A stretch of DNA of 17,602 nucleotides from Bacteroidales bacterium UBA4788 (GCA_002402965.1 DHGW01000038.1:4189-21790); one strand, 5' to 3'; shown: positions 7,643-15,382, counted from the stretch's first letter. A program made the numbers and translations. Notes: generated by a model from the letters alone, not told the origin.

Positions 7643-9432
7643 TGGAAACGATAGGCTTTTATCTGTTCAGGTCAGCAGTATGGATAACCGGATTTGCCTT
7701 GGTCTATCTTCTCTTTTTAAGGAACGAGCGGTTTTTTCTTCTGAACAGGATATACCTTATTGCGGGAATCCTCAGTTCGTTTATCCTTCCATTGGTTACC
7801 GTCCGGTATGTCGTAGAGGTGCCTGTTATACAGGCCAGTGCGACTTCCGGGCCGGTTACGGCAGCATTACATGACGGAGGTTCCTGGATGCATATTCTGA
7901 CAGTGACTCTCTGTGCCATCTGGCTGACCGGTGTTGTGGTCATCCTTGCCCGTTACGCGGCGCAGGTTATCTATGTGCTTCGTGCAGCTGGAAAGGCAGA
8001 TATGACACCTGGTTATCCTGTAAAGGTGATTAGGTCATCTGAGTTTGCCGGCTCATTTTCTTTGTTCTCCTTCGTCGTTGTCAATCCTTCAGTATCAGAG
8101 ACCGAGACAAGGGAGATAATGAATCATGAGTTGGTGCATATCAGACAGATGCACTGGTTTGACCTGGTTCTTTCATCTTTTTTGTGTGCAGTTCAGTGGT
8201 TTAATCCTGCCGCCTGGATCTACTCCAGGCTCGTCAGGCAGAACCACGAGTACCTGGCCGATGAGGAAGCGCTGCAGCGTACCTCCGACCCGGCTGTCTA
8301 CAGGGCTGTTCTTCTCAACCAGATCGCCGGCTCGCCGGTCATTGACCTGGGTAACTTTTTCAGTTATTCACTTAACAAAAAACGTTTTACGATGATGAAA
8401 AATACAATCATTTCACCCTACAGGAAGCTTAGGCTGCTCCTGGTCCTGCCAGTTGCAGCACTGGTACTCTATGCCTTTGCGAAGCCGGAGTACAGGATTA
8501 CGGCAGGAGGGACCGAAACACCCACTGAAGCCGTCATTACGTCTGACATCACTAAGAGCGTCAGCGGTGTGGTTAAGGATGACAGTGGCAATCCCCTCGA
8601 GGGAGCTGTGATAGTGGTCAAGGGAACGACGATCGGGACGACCAGTGACGCCGCAGGGCGGTTCGCACTGAAGGATGTCCCGGATGATGCCGTTCTGGTG
8701 GTTTCCTACGTCGGATTCGAGACTAAAGCCATAAAGGTGAAAGCTGCAGGCAGCAACCTTGATATTCCGATGCAAAAAAGCACTGTGGTCATTGACACTG
8801 TCAATGTAGGTACTGTACCTCCGCCACCTCCGCCACCTCCGCCGCCACCGGCAGGAGTTCCGTCAAAAGCACTGGTAGTGCTGGACGGAGATGTAACCAG
8901 CAGGCCGCTTTCGGAGATTGATCCGGAAGAGATAGCTGAAATAAAGGTGCTGAAAGGAGAGATGGCAGTCCTGAAGTATGGAGAAAAGGCACGGGAAGGC
9001 GCCATTGAGATCACCACAAGAAAGGGCGCTGCTGATGCCGCAGGCACAAAGGAAGATGTAACAGTGACAGGGTATGGAAAGAAAGCAAAAGAGGATGTCT
9101 TTGTCGTTGTCGAGGAGATGCCACAGTTCCCGGGGGGGGAGGAGGCCATGAATTTATGGGTTGCTCAGAATGTCAGGTATCCCGAACTGGCAAAACGTGA
9201 GGGTATCAGAGGAGTGGTGGTTGTCAACTTTGTTGTCAGCAAAACCGGCAAAGTGGGTGATGTAAAGGTGATAAGATCAGTTCATCCACTTCTGGATGCT
9301 GAGGCAATCAGGGTAATGGGGGAGATGCCTGACTGGAAGCCCGGCACTCAGAAAGGCAAGGCGGTGGATGTAAAGTATACCCTGCCCGTCAAATTCAGCC
9401 TGGATGTCAAACTGAAAGTCGATAAACTGTAA
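7642..9432 (+). CDS. blaR1: BlaR1/MecR1-like M56 metallopeptidase with TonB C-terminal domain
   Basis: A 596-aa membrane protein. The ATG at 7642 overlaps the blaI stop; an in-frame GTG at 7639 is possible. Parts in order: hydrophobic segments near 5-27, 30-52 and 85-110; zinc-protease motif HELVH at 162-166 with a likely third ligand in NHEYLADE; further membrane segments near 172-190 and 258-280; a carboxypeptidase-regulatory-like beta domain near 306-385 (SGVVKDDSGNPLEGA); eleven prolines at 393-403; a TonB-receptor-plug-like segment near 405-468; and a TonB C-terminal domain near 500-592 (PQFPGGEEAM, YPELAKREGI, GVVVVNFVV). The penicillin-binding sensor domain of Staphylococcus BlaR1 is absent. 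Family knowledge says the protease inactivates BlaI on stress. The periplasmic modules probably form the sensor or an energy-coupling arm (inference). A terminator follows. Confidence 0.88.
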   Translation: METIGFYLFRSAVWITGFALVYLLFLRNERFFLLNRIYLIAGILSSFILPLVTVRYVVEVPVIQASATSGPVTAALHDGGSWMHILTVTLCAIWLTGVVVILARYAAQVIYVLRAAGKADMTPGYPVKVIRSSEFAGSFSLFSFVVVNPSVSETETREIMNHELVHIRQMHWFDLVLSSFLCAVQWFNPAAWIYSRLVRQNHEYLADEEALQRTSDPAVYRAVLLNQIAGSPVIDLGNFFSYSLNKKRFTMMKNTIISPYRKLRLLLVLPVAALVLYAFAKPEYRITAGGTETPTEAVITSDITKSVSGVVKDDSGNPLEGAVIVVKGTTIGTTSDAAGRFALKDVPDDAVLVVSYVGFETKAIKVKAAGSNLDIPMQKSTVVIDTVNVGTVPPPPPPPPPPPAGVPSKALVVLDGDVTSRPLSEIDPEEIAEIKVLKGEMAVLKYGEKAREGAIEITTRKGAADAAGTKEDVTVTGYGKKAKEDVFVVVEEMPQFPGGEEAMNLWVAQNVRYPELAKREGIRGVVVVNFVVSKTGKVGDVKVIRSVHPLLDAEAIRVMGEMPDWKPGTQKGKAVDVKYTLPVKFSLDVKLKVDKL

Positions 9433-9461
9433 CTGTTTTCTGGAATAAATCTATATGGAGA

Positions 9462-9485
9462 GGCCGGCTCAATCACCGGCCTTTT
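9462..9485 (+). terminator. Intrinsic terminator after blaR1
   Basis: Perfect 6-bp stem GGCCGG/CCGGCC with an 8-nt loop (9468-9475), followed by TTTT. It is 29 nt past the blaR1 stop. A partial copy of the left arm and loop (GCCGGCTCAATC) recurs about 40 nt downstream without a matching right arm. Confidence 0.75.
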
Positions 9486-9552
9486 CTGCTTTCATAGCGG
9501 GCCGGCTCAATCTCCTGCCTTTTTCCCGCTCCCTGCCGGCCGGGAAATTTCC

Positions 9553-9572
9553 GTTATGCTTTACGGCATAAC
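9553..9572 (+). repeat. Perfect 7-bp inverted repeat upstream of the oxoamine synthase gene
   Basis: GTTATGC, 6-nt loop, GCATAAC. There is no T-tract after it, and it lies about 60 nt upstream of the -7 element at 9631. It could be an operator or a leader-less hairpin. The function is unknown. Confidence 0.4.
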
Positions 9573-9630
9573 ATGGGTATTTTATATGCTATTTAGTCCT
9601 GGCAGGGGAAGGGATTCCCTATTATTTAAG

Positions 9631-9638
9631 TAAATTTG
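9631..9638 (+). promoter_or_regulatory. Promoter -7 element for the oxoamine synthase/epimerase pair
   Basis: TAAATTTG, an exact TAnnTTTG match, 36 nt before the ATG at 9675. No convincing -33 TTG is seen at the expected distance, so only the -7 half is supported. Confidence 0.45.
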
Positions 9639-9674
9639 ATATTCTCAATAACATTTCAGAACAGCAGATAAGAT

Positions 9675-10781
9675 ATGATTCTTTTAAACAGCGAAGTTGG
9701 TAATTATATAATCAGCAACGGCAAAAAGTACTCCTACTTTGCAGGAAACAATTACCTGGGGTTGGCCGCCAATCCTCAGGTCAAGGAGGCCGTTATCCGT
9801 GCAGTTGAGAAATACGGTGTGAACTTCGCTGCTTCCAGGCATACAACCGGAACTGCAGATCTGCACCTGGAACTCGAGAGTGCCCTGTCTTCGTTCAAGG
9901 GCCAGGAGGATGCAGTTGTCTTCGCATCGGGTTACCAGGGCAACAGTATCCTGCTCGAAATCCTCAAAGGAAGCTATTCGACAATATTCATTGACCAGTT
10001 GGCACATGCAAGCATTATTGCTGCCATCCCGGCAGACGTGGTCAAGGTTATGTATTATGATCACTGTGATGCGGGTCATCTCGATTATCTTCTCGATTAC
10101 AACAGGGGGTCAAGCCCACTGGTGATCACAGACGGGATCTTCGCCCTTTCGGGGGAGATAGCGCCGCTGAATCAGATTTATGAGGTTGTCAGGAACCACA
10201 ACGCAATCCTTGTGGTTGATGATGCGCATGCCACTGGTGTGCTTGGCGACACCGGAAAGGGTACCCCGGAGCACTTTAACCTGCCGGCAGACGCAAATGT
10301 CCATCAGACTGAAACCATGAGCAAGGCTCTGGGTGGATACGGGGGGTTTATCTCGGGAAGACTTGCGGTCACTGAAATGATACGTGAGGGATCGGCCACC
10401 TACCAGGCCTCAACCGCTCTTCCGCCTCCGATTGCGGCAGCAGGAATTGCTTCGCTGGCCATCCTCAGAGAAAACCCGGAGTTGCGTACCCGGCTACTCG
10501 ACAAGGCCTGGAGGATCAGGGAGGCGGTTGCCGGAATGGATTTTCAGACTACCCATTTCAGGACCCCGATCGTTCCTATCATCCTCGATTCCCGGGAGAA
10601 GGCAAAGGGTCTGTCGCTTTTCCTCGAGGAGAGCGGTGTGATAGCACCCTTCATGAACTATCCCGTCAGGAAGGCAATGCACCAGATAAGGATAGCCGTA
10701 TCTGTCACCCATACGGATGATCAGATCAGTCAGTTACTTGGGTTATTAAAAAAATGGAAGGATAAAAATGAAAGCAATTAA
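9675..10781 (+). CDS. PLP-dependent alpha-oxoamine synthase family protein
   Basis: A 368-aa cytoplasmic fold-type I PLP enzyme of the family that condenses an amino acid with an acyl-CoA (Kbl, BioF, serine palmitoyltransferase, ALA synthase). Visible motifs: NNYLGLAANP near 27-36; HTTGT; AHASII with the ring-stacking histidine; ITDGIFALSGE; DDAHATG at 182-188, where Asp183 would contact the PLP nitrogen and His185 is conserved; and ETMSKALGGYGG with the Schiff-base Lys217. It is about 25-30 residues shorter at the N-terminus than E. coli Kbl. The exact substrate cannot be read from the sequence. No threonine dehydrogenase or other biotin gene is adjacent, which argues against both default names. 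The gene overlaps the dipeptide epimerase by 14 nt, suggesting a shared pathway. Confidence 0.85.
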   Translation: MILLNSEVGNYIISNGKKYSYFAGNNYLGLAANPQVKEAVIRAVEKYGVNFAASRHTTGTADLHLELESALSSFKGQEDAVVFASGYQGNSILLEILKGSYSTIFIDQLAHASIIAAIPADVVKVMYYDHCDAGHLDYLLDYNRGSSPLVITDGIFALSGEIAPLNQIYEVVRNHNAILVVDDAHATGVLGDTGKGTPEHFNLPADANVHQTETMSKALGGYGGFISGRLAVTEMIREGSATYQASTALPPPIAAAGIASLAILRENPELRTRLLDKAWRIREAVAGMDFQTTHFRTPIVPIILDSREKAKGLSLFLEESGVIAPFMNYPVRKAMHQIRIAVSVTHTDDQISQLLGLLKKWKDKNESN

Positions 10782-11841
10782 GATCAAAAAGGTAATCATT
10801 GAGCCGCTGAATCTTGACCTCGAAGAGCCGTTCCGGATTGCCATTGGCACGAAGTACAGCATCGAAAACGCACTGATAACTGTTGTGCTGGAAAATGGCA
10901 TCGAGGGGTACGGCGAAGCTGCACCGCTTGAGCCGATAAACGGTGAGAACCAGGCTACAGCCCTCGCAACGCTGAAGAGCTGCGTTGATTTCATCAAGGG
11001 GAAGGATGTAACTGATTACAGGGCAATATCTGCCATCCTGCGGAGTGTCTTCCATGCACAGGTGACGGCCCGATGCGCCATCGAGATGGCACTCATTGAC
11101 GCATACGCGAAGGTGCTGAACATTCCGCTCTACGAATTCTTCGGCGGAGCCGGAAACAAAGCGGAGACTGACTATACAATTGATATCGTACCACCTGATA
11201 TTGCGAAGAAGAATGCCACCAAACTGGCGAAGGAGGGATATACCGTTCTTAAAACCAAAGTGGGGAAGAAGCTGACGGACGACATCGACCGTCTCCTGGC
11301 AATAAAGGAGGGTGCACCCAAATGCGGGATTACCATAGATGCCAACCAGGGATATTCGCCCTGCGAAGCGGTACATTTCATTGAGGAGATGGGAAAGAAT
11401 GACATCAGGCCCATCCTGTTTGAACAGCCTGTCTCAAGGTTTGATCTGCAGGGGATGCGCTTTGTCAAGGACAATACATCCATTCCGATAGCAGCAGATG
11501 AATCGGTCTTTACCAGCGCTGATGCCATCAACGTGGTGCGGACAGGGTGCGCCGATTATATCAACATCAAGCTGATGAAGTCAGGCATCATTGAGGCGAT
11601 GGATATTGCCGCCATCGCGCGAAGCGCAAACATCAAGCTTATGGTCGGATGTATGCTTGAGTCGAAGCTTGCCCTGGGCTGTGCGGTGCATATGGTGGCA
11701 GGGATGGGTTGTTTCAGCCACGTGGATCTTGATCCGCATATCGAGCCAGAAAAGGAACCCTTTACCGGAGGGCCGGTTTACAAGGCGCCTTTCTACACTC
11801 TCTCTCCGGATCTGCCTGGAATAGGGTGCAAAAAGAAGTAG
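10768..11841 (+). CDS. L-Ala-D/L-Glu epimerase (dipeptide epimerase, enolase superfamily)
   Basis: A 357-aa enzyme that epimerises the Glu of L-Ala-D-Glu released from murein, so that ordinary peptidases can recover Ala and Glu. The muconate-lactonising subgroup pattern is complete: KTK with Lys162 and Lys164 on the second barrel strand; metal ligands Asp191 (DANQGY), Glu219 (FEQP) and Asp244 (ADES); and Lys268 (NIKLMKSG) as the opposite base. The DxD motif specific to dipeptide epimerases is present as Asp320 and Asp322 in HVDLDPH, where it binds the substrate ammonium group. The spacing agrees closely with the B. subtilis enzyme. The ATG lies inside the end of the oxoamine synthase gene and is preceded by GGAAGG about 8 nt upstream, a better ribosome-binding site than most genes here have. 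It converges on the - strand glycosidase gene with an 18-nt gap. Confidence 0.9.
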   Translation: MKAIKIKKVIIEPLNLDLEEPFRIAIGTKYSIENALITVVLENGIEGYGEAAPLEPINGENQATALATLKSCVDFIKGKDVTDYRAISAILRSVFHAQVTARCAIEMALIDAYAKVLNIPLYEFFGGAGNKAETDYTIDIVPPDIAKKNATKLAKEGYTVLKTKVGKKLTDDIDRLLAIKEGAPKCGITIDANQGYSPCEAVHFIEEMGKNDIRPILFEQPVSRFDLQGMRFVKDNTSIPIAADESVFTSADAINVVRTGCADYINIKLMKSGIIEAMDIAAIARSANIKLMVGCMLESKLALGCAVHMVAGMGCFSHVDLDPHIEPEKEPFTGGPVYKAPFYTLSPDLPGIGCKKK

Positions 11842-11859
11842 GACCCGGGGCTGAAACCA

Positions 11860-14538
11860 TCAGTCGATTTTCTCCAGTAAAATCTGGTCGAGCAGGAACT
11901 CATTGATCTGTCCATCCATATTCCTGTTGAAGTTCTCATATCTGATAATGAGGAGGTTCTCGCCACTATTGAGTTCAATCGACTCCGGGTATGAGTATCC
12001 CCAGTCTGACCACTCATCCTTCCCGCGCTGGGGAAACACCAGGGAACAGGTGAACGAGCCGTTGACATACAGCGACCGAATTCCGCAGTTGTTGTCGGTA
12101 TTCACCGGGCCGGTTCCGTTGGCATAGCGCAAACGAAGGCGATATCCGCCGGCCACGGCATTAACCCTGACAATCAGCTCCCTGATGTCATTCAGGCTGA
12201 TCATGATATAGCCCTCGCCTGAGAATCCCGGAAATTTGCTTTCTCCCGGCACGTTGAAATCCTCAGCCTCGAGTTTAATCATTGTGTGCGCCGGTGACAC
12301 CGTCACAGGATTGCTCAGGAAGGACCCTGTCCCGTTGCTATCGAAAGCCAGAACCTGGTACTCATCGGTCATGCTGCTTATGGTGGTGGACAGGACCGTA
12401 TCCGGTAAAGATGCAATCATCTCCCCGTTCCTGAAGACCCTGTACTCAGTGGCACCACTGACCTTGTTCCAGAAAATTCTGCCGTTGTCTGCCGTCAGGG
12501 CAGGGGTTTCCGGTGCCGTGTAATTTTCAGCATATTTGTAACCATGCCTGCTTGTCCTGCCGTTCATTACTATTTCTACAGTGTGGTCGCCGGACAATGT
12601 AGCAGGGATAAAGTTATCCGGTGATTTTGCTCCGTCTATTTTGAAGGAGTCAATCCCGTCACCCCACCCTTTGACGGAGATGTTGTATGTACCGTTGCGG
12701 TATCTGAAGTTCCTGAGAGTATAAGACCCTCCGAAACTCTCCGGTATCACAGGGTTGAACTCCATCCTGTCTTTTTCAAAACTGATTCCCAAAAGTACGC
12801 GGTGGTGCATTGCCAGCATTGCTGCCACGCTCCACAACTGCCTGTCGGAGTTGACCTCGGTCCCTGCAAAGTCCCCGGTTGCGGCAACGAAATTCTCCTT
12901 GTTGGTCAGAAAGAGTGCGGCAGGGCGAATAATTGATGCAAGTCCTGCTTCAACTGCTTCTGCCTGTTTGTTCTCTGCATTAGCCATGATCCAGAATGCC
13001 TGCACAAAAGGCCATATCCCGTTGTTATGATAGGGGGGTATACCAGGTATTTGAGGATAGATGCATGTTATGCCGAACGGAGTAACTGGTGTGTTCCTGA
13101 GCACCTTTTGCTTCCTTTCATCACCGGCAATATCAAAAAGAACTGTGAATGCTTCTCCGAGAGCCTCCGACCGGGGTGAGAGAGACCGGAAATTTCTGCC
13201 GTATAGATACTGCCCATAATAGCCCTTATCCTCAAGCCACAGATGGTTGTTGATCTTTTCACTCAGCAATTCTGCCCTTTCTGACCATTGATCTTCCCGG
13301 CCAAGCTCCTGCGCCATCATGCCTGCAACTTTAAGGGCCTGGAAGTAAGCTGCGTTGGTTCCCAGGTTCAGTGATCCGTAAATATCAGCAGGTTCCATCC
13401 ACAGAGGGTAAGTCTGCTTCCGCCAGTCGAGGAATGACGATTCACCTCTTATCAATCCTGTAGCAGGATCTATAATGGTCTTGCTGTCAGCATCCAGGCT
13501 GTTCCTGACAATCTCAAATGCCTTTTCCAGCCAATCCGCATTGCCAGTATATTTGTATACCTCCCAGGCAGCCAGCGCCCACACCATCCTGTCAGACGAG
13601 ACCGGCCAGGCGCCCCCGGTGCCGGTGTCCTGTATTATCCGGTTATCCGACACCTTGAGCATGAGGCTGTTCATGCAGCGCTGAGGATCAAGGTAAGCCA
13701 TGGCAAGCACCGTGGCATAGCTCAGGTCGCGGGTCCAGACGCCCGGCCACGCTTCCCCGGTCCGGAAAGTGCCATCCTCCTCCATAAGCATTATCATCTC
13801 ATCGAGCGACATGTTATGGAGAGCTTCCAGCAGGAGGAAAGTGCTTTCAAACTGCGGGTACTTTGATATATCGTTGGTGAGCTTCCAAGTTGAGGAGGTG
13901 TGCGCTGAAGGGTCGTATACATTGAATGTCAGTTCATTTTCAAAGATCCCGTCACCGTCTGGGTCTTTCATTTTCAGGAGCGGGTTTCCGGGTATGTTTT
14001 CGAAATCCCAGTTAAGCGGATAGGTGTCACCTGCAATGTACAGTCCCTTGAAATCAGCAGCAAAGATGCGGTTGCCGAGGATGTCATCATAGAAACCATT
14101 CTCCCTGAAGGCCTCCATCACCGGGTTGAAGTCGACCCTGAACCTGACACGGGTATTCGGAGGCAGAGGTTGCGAGGCATCATTGTATGACCCGATGTCT
14201 GATCGCTGGCCGAAAGTCACTTCCGCTACCACAGCTTCGTCGCCCTGAGGAATAATATTTGCCTGGTGGTTCACCCCGAAGGCCAGCTCATTGTCGCGAC
14301 CGTTTATGCTGAACTTGAACTGTATGACGGGGTCAATGATTGCACTGAGACTCATGTAATCCGAGGTCATCTCATCAGCGCCCGGCGCGCTTGCCGTAAA
14401 CTTGCCCTGCGTAACGCGGTCAGGGTAGATGGCATATTTGTCTGATTCGAACATGGGCGAATCCTTTTGGGCGCACGACGAAAGTGCTATTAAACAGATG
14501 GTTAATAAAGCTGCAGTCTTAGTCGGCATTATCATCAT
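11860..14538 (-). CDS. Six-hairpin-glycosidase lipoprotein with C-terminal Fn3-like and CBM-like domains
   Basis: Exported glycoside-hydrolase-like protein of about 892 aa. The frame is open to a TTG at 14571, but that codon lies inside a TAnnTTTG promoter box, so I start at ATG 14538; ATG 14535 and 14529 are alternatives. The signal peptide ends ALSSC with Cys22 lipidated, followed by AQKDS. Domains: an N-terminal beta region (about 30-230); an (alpha/alpha)6 barrel (about 235-610) with VWTRDLS (Asp271, a likely catalytic acid), GGAWPVSSDR, GESSFLDWR and NNGIWPFVQAFW; an Fn3-like domain (about 675-745); and a CBM6/35-like beta-sandwich (about 750-892) with KLEAEDF and FLLDQILLE. The barrel resembles the glucoamylase, trehalase and rhamnosidase clans. 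The GH family and substrate cannot be fixed by eye. It stands alone on the - strand, not in a SusC/D locus within the window. Confidence 0.78.
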   Translation of the reverse strand: MMIMPTKTAALLTICLIALSSCAQKDSPMFESDKYAIYPDRVTQGKFTASAPGADEMTSDYMSLSAIIDPVIQFKFSINGRDNELAFGVNHQANIIPQGDEAVVAEVTFGQRSDIGSYNDASQPLPPNTRVRFRVDFNPVMEAFRENGFYDDILGNRIFAADFKGLYIAGDTYPLNWDFENIPGNPLLKMKDPDGDGIFENELTFNVYDPSAHTSSTWKLTNDISKYPQFESTFLLLEALHNMSLDEMIMLMEEDGTFRTGEAWPGVWTRDLSYATVLAMAYLDPQRCMNSLMLKVSDNRIIQDTGTGGAWPVSSDRMVWALAAWEVYKYTGNADWLEKAFEIVRNSLDADSKTIIDPATGLIRGESSFLDWRKQTYPLWMEPADIYGSLNLGTNAAYFQALKVAGMMAQELGREDQWSERAELLSEKINNHLWLEDKGYYGQYLYGRNFRSLSPRSEALGEAFTVLFDIAGDERKQKVLRNTPVTPFGITCIYPQIPGIPPYHNNGIWPFVQAFWIMANAENKQAEAVEAGLASIIRPAALFLTNKENFVAATGDFAGTEVNSDRQLWSVAAMLAMHHRVLLGISFEKDRMEFNPVIPESFGGSYTLRNFRYRNGTYNISVKGWGDGIDSFKIDGAKSPDNFIPATLSGDHTVEIVMNGRTSRHGYKYAENYTAPETPALTADNGRIFWNKVSGATEYRVFRNGEMIASLPDTVLSTTISSMTDEYQVLAFDSNGTGSFLSNPVTVSPAHTMIKLEAEDFNVPGESKFPGFSGEGYIMISLNDIRELIVRVNAVAGGYRLRLRYANGTGPVNTDNNCGIRSLYVNGSFTCSLVFPQRGKDEWSDWGYSYPESIELNSGENLLIIRYENFNRNMDGQINEFLLDQILLEKID

Positions 14539-14568
14539 TTTATCAGTGTTATCCAATATCCTGTGTTT

Positions 14569-14576
14569 CAAATTTA
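14569..14576 (-). promoter_or_regulatory. Promoter -7 element for the glycosidase lipoprotein gene
   Basis: Read on the - strand this is TAAATTTG, an exact TAnnTTTG match and the same octamer as at 9631-9638. Transcription would start near 14562, 24 nt before the ATG at 14538. This rules out the TTG at 14571 as start. TTTTG at 14596-14592 is the nearest -33-like sequence, but its spacing (15 nt) is short. Confidence 0.5.
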
Positions 14577-14735
14577 CTGAAAGCCGGGAAACAAAACCTG
14601 TAAGTGCATAAACTCTGTATGTGCCACCTTTACCGGCTTTGTCACCATTTTTGCATCGTTGTTATAATTTATTGAAAATAAATAAAATATATGGATAAAA
14701 AATCGTACATTGCCCCATATTAATAAAATCAAATA

Positions 14736-14927
14736 ATGAGTAAAGGAACAGTAAAATTCTACAATGAATTCAAAGGATTCGGGTTCATTAAAGAGGAAAA
14801 TTCACCAAAAGAGTATTTTGTGCATTCATCTGGATTAAAGGACAATATCAAGGAAAATGATGTTGTTACATTTGACCTGGAGCAGGGAAAAAAAGGATTA
14901 AATGCGGTAAATGTTAAACGTGTATAG
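14736..14927 (+). CDS. cspA: Cold shock domain protein
   Basis: A 63-aa single-domain, OB-fold RNA/DNA-binding protein of the CspA family. RNP-1 is KGFGFI at 13-18 and RNP-2 is YFVHSS at 27-32, both intact. It starts MSKGTVKFYN, as bacterial cold shock proteins do. The AT-rich region upstream (about 14660-14735) shares the divergent intergenic space with the glycosidase promoter. It contains TTTG near 14639 and a TATAATTT stretch that could serve as a weak promoter, though neither is a full consensus match. A strong hairpin terminator follows 28 nt after the stop, and a 52-codon gene starts just beyond that hairpin. The gene may act as an RNA chaperone or antiterminator, as known for E. coli CspA-type proteins. 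The symbol reflects family, not proven orthology. Confidence 0.93.
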   Translation: MSKGTVKFYNEFKGFGFIKEENSPKEYFVHSSGLKDNIKENDVVTFDLEQGKKGLNAVNVKRV

Positions 14928-14955
14928 TTTTAATATAAACATTTAAGTTTTTTGG

Positions 14956-14982
14956 GTCCCGCCGGTGACGGCGGGACTTTTT
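14956..14982 (+). terminator. Intrinsic terminator between the cold shock gene and the 52-codon gene
   Basis: Perfect 8-bp stem GTCCCGCC/GGCGGGAC with a 6-nt loop (14964-14969), then five T. The downstream gene starts only 18 nt later, so the hairpin also sits in that gene's leader. Confidence 0.88.
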
Positions 14983-15000
14983 ATTGTAATAAATGAAATT

Positions 15001-15159
15001 ATGATTGAGAAGAAGCCTGTTGTTCACAGCTCGCCGGATCTGTCCAAGATGCAGGAGGTTATCATTGACCACCGGACAAAAATTTACATAACCCCGGGCG
15101 CTGACGCCGAAGAAGCCAAGTCACGCTACCTTGCGAATCTCAAGAACAGGAAGAGGTAG
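15001..15159 (+). CDS. Small conserved-looking protein of unknown function (52 aa)
   Basis: From ATG 15001 it encodes a charged, soluble 52-aa protein: VVHSSPDLSKM, EVIIDHRTKIYITPG, DAEEAKSRYLANLKNRKR. It has no signal peptide and no membrane segment, and ends in a basic helix. A longer reading from GTG 14965 would start inside the terminator loop and is unlikely. There is no room for a full promoter between the terminator T-tract (ends 14982) and the ATG. Expression therefore probably depends on readthrough from the cold shock gene or on a promoter inside it. I do not recognise a named family. The codon use and clean frame support a real gene. Confidence 0.6.
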   Translation: MIEKKPVVHSSPDLSKMQEVIIDHRTKIYITPGADAEEAKSRYLANLKNRKR

Positions 15160-15275
15160 TTTCAATTCACATCTGTTTTTCTCCTTCCTGCCGCGCTCAG
15201 GCGTCGGATGTTACTCGCTAAATTTCCCTTCTTGCCGTTCAGGCGAAAAAAATAATCATTTTATATCCTCTGTTT

Positions 15276-15296
15276 GTCAAAATTTAGAATTTTGAC
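15276..15296 (+). repeat. Perfect 9-bp dyad (candidate operator)
   Basis: GTCAAAATT, 3-nt centre TAG, AATTTTGAC. It is AT-rich with no T-tract after it, so it looks more like a protein-binding site than a terminator. It lies in the noncoding gap 15160-15546, about 250 nt before the nearest -7 box at 15547. Confidence 0.45.
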
Positions 15297-15309
15297 GCTA
15301 TTTGTTGTG

Positions 15310-15332
15310 ATGTATGGCTAATATGCATACAT
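15310..15332 (+). repeat. Second dyad, 7-bp arms (candidate operator)
   Basis: ATGTATG, 9-nt spacer, CATACAT, starting 14 nt after the end of the dyad at 15276-15296. The arm sequences are unrelated to the first dyad. Confidence 0.35.
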
Positions 15333-15382
15333 ACAGGCGTTTAAGATGGCCTGATGTTTATAACTGCGTACTCCGCCGGGAA

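Noticed and set aside
8706..9149. A 147-codon - strand open frame, glycine-rich, opposite blaR1
   Set aside because: It is the antisense of the proline run and the TonB-related region of blaR1. It has no promoter, signal or family motif, and its glycine run mirrors the CCG/CCA/CCT codons.
10726..11376. A 216-codon - strand open frame across the oxoamine synthase/epimerase junction
   Set aside because: It is antisense to the epimerase, whose catalytic residues are all present on the + strand. The protein shows no coherent domain.
14539..14571. TTG 14571 as start of the glycosidase lipoprotein
   Set aside because: It overlaps the -7 promoter box, and the added residues would only lengthen a signal peptide that is already complete from ATG 14538.
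14965..15000. N-terminal extension of the 52-aa protein from GTG 14965
   Set aside because: The GTG lies in the loop of the terminator hairpin. ATG 15001 gives a sensible protein without the extension.
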